From Anaerolineaceae bacterium UBA4781 (GTDB taxonomy: Bacteria > Chloroflexota > Anaerolineae > Anaerolineales > Anaerolineaceae), in NCBI GenBank assembly GCA_002403105.1, contig DHHD01000027.1, forward strand, positions 10,434 to 50,661: a stretch of DNA of 40,228 bases, given 5' to 3'. The notes beneath the pieces were generated by a model, which had not been told where the DNA came from, did not search any database, and saw only the letters and a program-made list of their open reading frames with translations. Shown one piece after another: positions 34,301 to 40,228 of this stretch (positions are counted from its first letter, which is position 1; each line of letters starts with the position of its first letter). The position numbers and the translations under genes are program-made.

Positions 34301-35284
34301 ATCGGATGTCATGACTCTGAGGAAATACCTGATGAGGGAGGATTCGGTATTCATTTACAAAAAAACAGCAGTGGATATACTGAGAATAGTGTGTTTCGGG
34401 GTTTCAGTTCATGTGGGATTCATATTGAGGAAGCCTCCGATTTTTTTGTACATCGCTGCCGTTTTATCGACAATGCCTGGGGAATCATCGCTAACTGTAA
34501 TGGGAACAGTGGTTTTGTACTCGAATGCAATTTTGAAAACAATTATTTTGGCGGGATTCATACCGCGGGAAGAGCGGAGATGATCATCTTTGACAATACG
34601 ATCACGAATAGCAAAGGGGAAGGTTTGAATTTTAGTGATGCCTGCACGATCATTGCGTACAATAATGTGGTTCGCGGTTCGGTCTATGATAATATTCGCA
34701 TTGGAGCACAAGCTACCGTTGCATTGGTCAAAAACCAAAGCATCGATGGGTATTGTTACGGGATCAATGCTTATTCGCAGGATCGCAATACGATTATTTA
34801 TCGGAATCAAGTTTATAGAAATAATTTAGGTGGAATGAAATTCAATGATGCATTTCAAGGTAGAGTTCTGGATAATGAAGTAGCCTATAATCTGCTAACC
34901 GGAATAACACTATCCCATCATTCCTACGCACTGGTTGCTTATAATTCGGTGCACGATAATCTTCAAAATGGTATCGGAATTTTCTCCGATCAACCTATGC
35001 CTGTTGGACATAATCACTGTCATTCAAATGGTGGTATGGGTATTTTAGCATCCAAACAGGCTATCCCGATCCTGGCAAGGAACTTATGTGAAAATAACAG
35101 TTTAAGTGGATTCTTTGTTGCCCATCTCGAACAAAATCGTCTTGAAGAAAACACAAGCTGGGGAAATAAAGAATTCGGAATTGAAGTACCCTATGGAAGG
35201 AGTTTCCAAGAATCGAACTTCTGCTTGAAGAATGCATTTGGGAATATTGGTTCTATAGATTATCACGAATTTGGAACTCGATAG
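31391..35284 (+). CDS. HEAT-like / DUF4062 / STAND-type NTPase / beta-helix giant protein
   Basis: About 1297 residues, with no signal peptide or membrane segment. Residues 1-225 are HEAT-like helical repeats. A DUF4062 domain follows (LTIFLSSTFRDMQNDRDAL at about 232, then DLRWGITPED and FIGFLGYQYGH). An NTPase has Walker A GGEGTGKTS (468-476) and Walker B-like LIILLDGFELDD near 560, followed by a winged-helix-like part. From about 875 (ELEKAIQKAKDGTMILLEPG) to the end lies a right-handed beta-helix, with repeats around NxxxGIxxxxxx. DUF4062 plus STAND NTPase is known from TEP1/NPHP3-like and bacterial conflict or signalling proteins, where the C-terminus is normally WD40 or TPR. The ATG has GGTAGGTG just upstream; GTG at 31385 is an alternative. 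Function is inferred. Confidence 0.8.
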   Translation: MFDLVQFNENLLRKGNITALISAVDHPNLYVRCSAINELGLLGSNQAVADSVPALIRALLNNKDLSSLMAAITLGKLGNHSLKPILSQTVQYGRNWIAAFQTGRNIPEQDTSLSQLFRALGNIGNPDCLNEILPIVDELIDYQSSPCSNTELYQMTMLDAFTCIGKTKSESGVGVLIKAVDCMAESFQGTIIWALGQLEGMKARMKVWELVASSNDMLHHKAMETLSQELTIFLSSTFRDMQNDRDALIADCMPRLRKECDARGIKMTVIDLRWGITPEDTASMDSLIRACLHRIDQCQSRHFIFIGFLGYQYGHTCKWDRTGDFHSMTEIEILHTLTNSGNDRPRLSLFYLRELMQNENVKESSAQKAIELRNKVEELSQRYPNIKITDSYRSPDELSKCVYRDILQYLETTFPTMEVKDEVVRDVLDQYRWYSRQLNPAYIPQANDFRLLDSLMAQTMPVLLSGGEGTGKTSLMCHWTEQRATLSEKDLIIVHNLNLSPSDQRIKKLYEHLAWELARIMHEPFDIAFLEKLHDQKSTIPKLQALLQIFSTILENDKKLIILLDGFELDDYLMIDANWSIPHLPQNIRLIAFHRSEDQNSQRIDMQNLNKVFWNEIRFNSNINDLDIECIITRKLNTFGKELTFKQQKQILSMDQLKNPLFLHEVLSHLIRFAPKPDSGNFSFEDSVLSEIQVFSNVKDLQQLYYILLTKAMQKFGAVFLEVINFIADKTNGCSDDQISAWMNEKKHSIDSSMIFVLHDLFGDSLNYRTAHISLKNAYIQLVQECALGAAGIKEQIHTANTNLQSITPHAAEIEELIDSWNARARERNESFLQHQINSDDFNFTICVSSQKDGFKELEKAIQKAKDGTMILLEPGVYSIPKTLEIKKRIAFVVDPMKNNEKNAEVVFTASGRLKEMIRVDLSKVKPISSPSGVIPPLFLAEGITFRTDNVLSTLFVVKEGFIGIKDCSFIGCHDSEEIPDEGGFGIHLQKNSSGYTENSVFRGFSSCGIHIEEASDFFVHRCRFIDNAWGIIANCNGNSGFVLECNFENNYFGGIHTAGRAEMIIFDNTITNSKGEGLNFSDACTIIAYNNVVRGSVYDNIRIGAQATVALVKNQSIDGYCYGINAYSQDRNTIIYRNQVYRNNLGGMKFNDAFQGRVLDNEVAYNLLTGITLSHHSYALVAYNSVHDNLQNGIGIFSDQPMPVGHNHCHSNGGMGILASKQAIPILARNLCENNSLSGFFVAHLEQNRLEENTSWGNKEFGIEVPYGRSFQESNFCLKNAFGNIGSIDYHEFGTR

Positions 35285-35538
35285 GATCGCTTATATCAGG
35301 TTGTCTTTCAAAATGGGATTCATAGAAGAATGCATTTTCTGGAAAAGAGAACTGATGGTTTAGTTTTATCTCATGCTGGTTAATGCAGAACAACTCATTT
35401 GAATTCTGTTATGGAAAAGAGAAAATCAATTTTCAATACTAAATTGGAATAAATCTCTGTATAATCTTTTCATATGCTGAAATATTCTTTATCGCAAATC
35501 AACGCTTCTTTTATTGATATCAACTTTCGGGAGGAGTA

Positions 35539-37188
35539 ATGGAATCAAAAAAAACATCTTTGTTAAAACCGATCCTCATTTCTATTTGTAATCTGAATTT
35601 TCTGGGTATTGGATATCTGCTGATCGGGCAGAAAAAACGCTGGATGATCGCATTCGGGGGTACACTGGCTGTTTTGTTGGTGGCGCAATTTATCAATGCA
35701 TCAAAGAATCCATGGTTGTGGGCTGTGATCTTTCTGGCAATTCTGATCGGAATGGCAGTTGATTTATGGCTGCTTCTCAAGAAAGATCCAGGTGTTTGTG
35801 ATAAGGTCTTAAAAAATAACCTGACCTTCTTGATTCTCGCAGCGGTATTGCTGGTGGTGATTTTTGGGGGAGGGTTCTACTTCTATCGTTGGATGGGAGA
35901 GGATCTGTATTGGCAGGGCGCGCTGGCATATCAAGATGATGATATGCGTACCGCTTTTAAAGACCTGTATTCTGTATCCTATTTATATCGTCTTTCTTTA
36001 AATCCCACAGTATTAGATGCCCAAGCTCTGATGGGCGAGGTTAGTTTGATCGTAGATAGTCAGAACCGGGTGGAAGCTGGTGATTTTATAGCCGCTTCAG
36101 AAATGGTTGCCAAATTTCAGACTTTGTACCCCGATTCACCAAAGATGGAAATAATAAAGAATATCGGCATTGATGCGTATATTGGTGCAGCCAAACAACT
36201 GACTGCTTCCGGTGAATTTGAAGCCAGCCTTGAAAAATTAACAAGCGTGCAGTTGGTGTTACCTGTTCAAGCTGAAGAAAGGAAAACAGAAATAGATGAA
36301 GTGTTGGCTGCTAACTATCTGGCGTGGGGGCAAGATCTTTATGAAAAAGAAGAACTGGCGAATTCCATTGAAAAATTCGAGATCGTCACGACAAAATATG
36401 TATGGTCAGCATCCTTCACCGATGCTTTTACAGGCGCCTCGTTAGCTCGATATGATTATGCAGTGCAATTAGTGGAGATGAAAGAATACGATCTGGCTTG
36501 GGAGCAGTTCCAAGCGATCTTTGAAAATTACAGTACGGCAGCAGAATACAAAGATGCTAAAACGCACGCCGCGAACATGCTTCTCGATTGGGGAAAAACT
36601 CTTGCCAACCAGGATCACTTCTTACTGGCACTGGAGAAATTTGAGTTGGTTGGTGAACATAGTTCATCATCATCGCTTCTGGCTGACGTGGAAGAAGAAA
36701 AACAAGCGACTATTTCATTGCTGGCGAATGATACAGGAGAAGATGGGCAGGTTGCTCTCACAAATGCGAAGACGGCAGCTTGCGTTGGGGAAGAGGTTAC
36801 AGATCTATCGATCAGCATTTTAGAGGAAGAGCCCAAGAAAGCACTGGCATGTTATAACTATGGGCTTACGATCCCTGATGAACTGATCGCCGATAAGCCA
36901 GGTAATCTAGCTTATGTGGTGGATCGTGTAGATGACAGCCGCCGGGTGCAGAGCTGTGATTATGTTACCTCGTATGATCGACGCACACTGGAACGCTGGC
37001 AGTATTATTCCGAGATCATAGTGAAGGAGGTCCTTACCGGTGAGACAGTATATGATAAGACATTTTATGGGCCTTCTCCTGAATCGTGTCCGTATGAATA
37101 CTATTTTGGGAGTATGACGGAGTATTTATATGGAGATTATGTGGATGACCAAAAGATCACCGATTGGTTAGGTGAGGTGCTGCAATGA
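35539..37188 (+). CDS. Membrane protein with TM2-like N-terminus and TPR-like repeats
   Basis: A 549-residue protein. Residues 1-125 hold four membrane segments; the first pair reads NFLGIGYLLIGQKKRWMI, like the TM2/tail-anchored G-x-G-x-x-x-x-G pattern. Residues 140-400 are helical repeats of the TPR/tetratricopeptide-like kind (ALMGEVSLIVDS, YEKEELANSIEKFEIV, YDLAWEQFQAIFENY). The C-terminal 150 residues form a separate Cys-containing, Tyr-rich domain. GGGAGGAG lies two to three bases before the ATG. It overlaps the next gene by four bases (ATGA), so the two are translationally coupled. Topology places the repeats outside or at the membrane surface; a scaffold or sensor for the lipoprotein is inference. 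Confidence 0.75.
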   Translation: MESKKTSLLKPILISICNLNFLGIGYLLIGQKKRWMIAFGGTLAVLLVAQFINASKNPWLWAVIFLAILIGMAVDLWLLLKKDPGVCDKVLKNNLTFLILAAVLLVVIFGGGFYFYRWMGEDLYWQGALAYQDDDMRTAFKDLYSVSYLYRLSLNPTVLDAQALMGEVSLIVDSQNRVEAGDFIAASEMVAKFQTLYPDSPKMEIIKNIGIDAYIGAAKQLTASGEFEASLEKLTSVQLVLPVQAEERKTEIDEVLAANYLAWGQDLYEKEELANSIEKFEIVTTKYVWSASFTDAFTGASLARYDYAVQLVEMKEYDLAWEQFQAIFENYSTAAEYKDAKTHAANMLLDWGKTLANQDHFLLALEKFELVGEHSSSSSLLADVEEEKQATISLLANDTGEDGQVALTNAKTAACVGEEVTDLSISILEEEPKKALACYNYGLTIPDELIADKPGNLAYVVDRVDDSRRVQSCDYVTSYDRRTLERWQYYSEIIVKEVLTGETVYDKTFYGPSPESCPYEYYFGSMTEYLYGDYVDDQKITDWLGEVLQ

Positions 37189-38915
37189 ACAATAAACCAT
37201 TTTTCAAAATACTTTCATTATTGTTGTTGATCGTTGTAATGGCTGGCTGTATTCCTATGAGTACTGCCAGTATAGATAGAAACGCAGCAGTTGTGGCTGA
37301 AAAAGTGCTCAAAGAATCTGAAAAACCGAAAAAAGAGAAAAAAGAATCGAAGAAATCAAATTACAAACTAGCTGATGAGCAAGTTTTAAATCTCAGCATC
37401 CGCAGTTATAGCGACTTGGAACCCAACAACGCCTATGGCGAATATTATGATATTTTGACGCTTGTACTACCAGGCTTGACCAGGCAAGATACTGAATCGA
37501 GTGAGTTTCTGCCGGTTCTGGCAAAATCATGGGAGGTCTCGGATGATCGCTTGACCTGGACCTTTACGATTCGGGATGATGTACCCTGGGTGACCTATAA
37601 CACCGCGACGCAAGCAGTGGAACAGGTTACAGGGCTGGATGGCGAACCGGCGTATGTCACGGCGCAGGATATTCAGACGCGTATCATGCAGATCCTTGAT
37701 CCTTTTGCTTACGCTTATAATTCCTATCTGCTCTATTCGATCGCTGGTGCTGAGGATTACTATACTCTTGCCAATACTGCTGATCATGTGCAGATCGAAG
37801 TTCCTTCTTCCACCGAGCTGGTTATTCATTTGACAAAACCGGATGCAAGCTTCCTGTCATTAACGGAACTTTCGATGTTCTCAGCGGTTCCATCCTGGTT
37901 AAACGTCAGCGACACCACTGCTGATACATATTTCTATGGGCCGTATGTTGCCACCACTCTCATGACGGTTGAATATTTATCTGTATCCATCATCCGGAAC
38001 CCGTTTTGGGTTGATACAAAGGGTTTGGCAACTCCAATTTTGGATGAAATAAACATTAATTTGCAATATGACCTGGATGTGCTGTCGGCTTTCAGAAATG
38101 GCGAGATCGATGCGGTTTCTCTTAACGAGAGTGAATATCAGGAAGCACTGGCGGATGCAGAACTTGCACAGTATTTAGTGGATGCTCCCGGAGGATATGG
38201 AATTTATGCACTCTTCAACAATACCAATTTGGAACCGATCAATGACGTGGAAATCCGACGCGCCATGGCCAGCATCATTGATAAAACCGACTTGTTGGAA
38301 AGTGTGGAAGGATACAGTGGAGAAGTGCTTCAGGGATTCATTCCGGATGCTTTGAGGGAGGAATCCTTTGAAGGCATCTCCTACAATCCAGAAGTGGATG
38401 TTACCTTAGATACTCAACCCTCTGCAGCTTTTGATTTTCTCTATAACAGTTACAATGTCAATCGTGAGGTCGTGGAAAGGCTTTCCATTGTTTGGCAGGA
38501 GAAATTTGGGTGGACCTTTTATCCGTTCGGTGACCAATATTCCTATCTTTCAGATGACCTGCAAAACATCTATACTCAATTTCCAGGCATGTATATCCTG
38601 AGTTTTTCCATGGAAGCGAATGGTCAGGAAAACCTGTGGAATTATCTGCAAGACAATTCGAGTTTTGTGGAAATACTGAAAGGCAATTGGAACAATAGTG
38701 AATTTAATTCTCTATTTGACCAAGCTCAGATGGAATTAAATGATGAAAAGCGAGCGAAACTTTATGGTCGCATGGAAGAAATACTGGTAAATGAGGATGT
38801 CATGATCATCCCGCTCTTTTGGGCGCAGCAGCATTGGTTGATCCGTTCTGATGTAGGGGCGGAGATCCGACCGGTGTTCCAGCAATTGGAGAATTGGGCG
38901 CGTATCATCCCTTGA
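37185..38915 (+). CDS. Family-5 (SBP_bac_5) solute-binding lipoprotein
   Basis: A 576-residue extracellular lipoprotein. The signal peptide ends in a lipobox VMAGC with Cys22, followed by a Lys/Glu-rich linker (KESEKPKKEKKESKK). The mature part fits the oligopeptide/dipeptide ABC-transporter binding family: LTWTFTIRDDVPW near the front, VEIRRAMASIIDKTDLL, QGFIPDALREE, and the C-terminal YGRMEEILVNEDVMIIPLFW. No permease or ATPase genes lie beside it; instead it is coupled by ATGA to a membrane protein with TPR-like repeats. It may feed a distant transporter or serve as a sensor. A clear terminator follows at 38937. Confidence 0.85.
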   Translation: MNNKPFFKILSLLLLIVVMAGCIPMSTASIDRNAAVVAEKVLKESEKPKKEKKESKKSNYKLADEQVLNLSIRSYSDLEPNNAYGEYYDILTLVLPGLTRQDTESSEFLPVLAKSWEVSDDRLTWTFTIRDDVPWVTYNTATQAVEQVTGLDGEPAYVTAQDIQTRIMQILDPFAYAYNSYLLYSIAGAEDYYTLANTADHVQIEVPSSTELVIHLTKPDASFLSLTELSMFSAVPSWLNVSDTTADTYFYGPYVATTLMTVEYLSVSIIRNPFWVDTKGLATPILDEININLQYDLDVLSAFRNGEIDAVSLNESEYQEALADAELAQYLVDAPGGYGIYALFNNTNLEPINDVEIRRAMASIIDKTDLLESVEGYSGEVLQGFIPDALREESFEGISYNPEVDVTLDTQPSAAFDFLYNSYNVNREVVERLSIVWQEKFGWTFYPFGDQYSYLSDDLQNIYTQFPGMYILSFSMEANGQENLWNYLQDNSSFVEILKGNWNNSEFNSLFDQAQMELNDEKRAKLYGRMEEILVNEDVMIIPLFWAQQHWLIRSDVGAEIRPVFQQLENWARIIP

Positions 38916-39234
38916 TCTACAGTATGTAAAAGTATGAAGCCAGAGAAGAAATCTTTCTCTGGCTTTTTGTTTGTAGATTTCGATAGAGGGATTAAGGAAT
39001 CCAAAATTGGGAGAGAACGTATAGGTATGTATTGTAGTGTTCGATCCTCTTCATTACCCCTGAGATCGGGTATTGAAAATCATTGCATAAGAATTGGGTT
39101 CAATAGTATATTGATGCATTTTTAAACCAATAAATAATAGTAAAATACTACATATGTATTATTTATAAAAACATGAGAATATATTAATAATACTAAAGAC
39201 ATGTTAAATAATATTGAGGAACTGGAGTAAATAG
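38916..39234. other. Intergenic region before the MFS gene
   Basis: 319 bases: a terminator at 38937-38970, then AT-rich sequence with no recognisable gene. The part nearest the MFS start (39120-39200) is very AT-rich and should hold the promoter, but no single pair of boxes stands out. Confidence 0.6.
38937..38970 (+). terminator. Rho-independent terminator after the solute-binding lipoprotein
   Basis: AAGCCAGAGAA (38937-38947) pairs with TTCTCTGGCTT (38955-38965) around a 7-base loop and is followed by a T-run. It lies 21 bases past the stop of the lipoprotein gene and ends the coupled two-gene unit. Confidence 0.9.
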
Positions 39235-40228
39235 ATGGATAATATGAAAATGCGAGATGATTGGAAGCGGCATTTCTTCCCGTTTTGGACGAGCCAAATG
39301 TTTTCATTGCTGGGGAGTGCTTTGGTTCAATTTTCTCTGGTATGGTGGTTAACTAAAGCAACTGGTTCAGCAACGGTTCTGGCAATGGCGTCCATGTTTG
39401 CTCTTATTCCTGAGATCGTGATCCAGCCCTTTGCCGGAGCGATCACCGACCGCATTAACCGCAAAAAGGTCATTATCATTTCAGACGGCGCGATCGCACT
39501 GGCTACCCTGGTGTTGAGTATCTTTTTCTTTCTCGATCATGTGGAGGTTTGGTATATCTATGCCATTATGATGATCCGGGGAATTGGCAGCGCTTTCCAT
39601 TATCCAGCAGAGCAGGCATCAGTTTCCCTCATGGTCCCCAAAGACCAACTGGGTAGAATTGCCGGATTGAACCAGGCGACCAAAGGCATCATTAATATTG
39701 TGGCAGCTCCCATGGGTGCGCTGGTGATGGATCTGATCGGTGTGGAAGGTTCGTTGATGATCGATGTGGTCACCGCCATTCTTGCCATTGGGATCGTCTC
39801 TTTTACATTTATCCCCCGCCAGGCACAACTGGAAAAGAAAGATGGTTCCTGGTTTGGTGTGGTCATGCACGACATGAAAGAAGGATTCCGATATCTGATC
39901 GGTTGGAAGGGGTTAATGGTAATCACAGTTATGGCATTGATTTTCAAGATCGCACTATCACCTGCCTTTTCATTAATTCCATTGCTGGTGAGCAGCTATT
40001 TTGGGGGTGACGCAACACAATACAGTATGGTGGAGGTAGCTGCCGGAATCGGTATCATCATAGGTGGATCGATCCTGGGTGTGTGGGGCGGTTTCAAGAA
40101 GAAAGTCTATACCATGTTGTTGGGCGGTCTTGGTGTGGGATTAGGAATGATTGCATTGGGTTCCATTTCACAAAATAGTTTTTACTACAGCCTGCCAACC
40201 ATGTTCGTGATCGGTTTTATGGTTCCCA
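39235..40228 (+). CDS. MFS transporter, partial (cut by the window edge)
   Basis: The frame starts MDNMKMRDDWKRHFFPFW and stays open for 331 codons to the window edge. It is not truncated by a stop, so the gene continues beyond. Hydrophobic segments alternate with short loops; ADGAITDRINRKKVII-like sequence (GAITDRINRKKVI) is the cytoplasmic loop 2-3 motif of the major facilitator superfamily. FLDHVEVW, IIRG-like and the SxAFHYPAEQASVSL segment resemble MFS_3/macrolide-efflux-type transporters. About eight to nine membrane segments are visible. GGAG lies seven bases before the ATG. Substrate cannot be told from sequence. Confidence 0.88.
   Translation, partial: MDNMKMRDDWKRHFFPFWTSQMFSLLGSALVQFSLVWWLTKATGSATVLAMASMFALIPEIVIQPFAGAITDRINRKKVIIISDGAIALATLVLSIFFFLDHVEVWYIYAIMMIRGIGSAFHYPAEQASVSLMVPKDQLGRIAGLNQATKGIINIVAAPMGALVMDLIGVEGSLMIDVVTAILAIGIVSFTFIPRQAQLEKKDGSWFGVVMHDMKEGFRYLIGWKGLMVITVMALIFKIALSPAFSLIPLLVSSYFGGDATQYSMVEVAAGIGIIIGGSILGVWGGFKKKVYTMLLGGLGVGLGMIALGSISQNSFYYSLPTMFVIGFMVP

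Overview
The window reads as chromosomal DNA of a mid-to-low GC bacterium. The flavour of the proteins (a long dcw cluster without a clear outer-membrane signature, large PAS/GAF/HD-GYP sensors, NosD-like beta-helix proteins, small lipoproteins, an SBP lipoprotein with a Lys-rich linker) suggests Chloroflexota, probably Anaerolineae. That taxonomic call is inference; no rRNA or tRNA gene was found to anchor it.

Layout. Positions 23-10259 (minus strand) are one tightly packed division and cell-wall (dcw) operon, read from right to left: mraZ, rsmH, an ftsL-like gene, ftsI (class B PBP), murF, mraY, murD, ftsW, murG and a CvpA-like membrane protein. Most junctions are 4-base ATGA overlaps. murE is absent from its usual place between ftsI and murF. 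Upstream of mraZ lie a TTGAAT-N17-TATAAT promoter, four TGGRN repeats at 10-bp spacing that match the MraZ autoregulatory operator, and a perfect 10-bp leader hairpin.

Positions 10480-14530 hold a small lipoprotein with its terminator, a DbpA/CsdA-type DEAD-box helicase behind an attenuator-like leader, a 160-170 bp element with imperfect terminal inverted repeats, and a nucleoside hydrolase lacking the usual catalytic His. Positions 14700-20130 hold a 22-codon small ORF with a terminator, then a giant PAS/GAF/HD-GYP sensor split in two by a -1 frameshift. Positions 20200-25600 hold a HIT protein, a flavodoxin, a DUF4173-like membrane protein, a zinc-ribbon remnant next to an intact zinc-ribbon protein, and two proteins of unknown function.

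Positions 25770-27150 form an AT-rich two-gene island whose first gene has two HEPN-type RxxxxH motifs, so it is a candidate toxin or defence module. It is followed by a comM-like ATPase gene and a second HD-GYP protein with a 5TM-LYT membrane sensor.

Positions 31391-35284 encode the most unusual protein: about 1297 residues with HEAT-like repeats, DUF4062, a STAND/AAA-like NTPase and a long right-handed beta-helix, under its own strong promoter. It resembles the layout of STAND immune or signalling receptors, but with a beta-helix where WD40 or TPR repeats normally sit. Downstream are a TM2/TPR-like membrane protein translationally coupled to a family-5 solute-binding lipoprotein with no permease genes beside it, then an MFS transporter that runs off the right edge.
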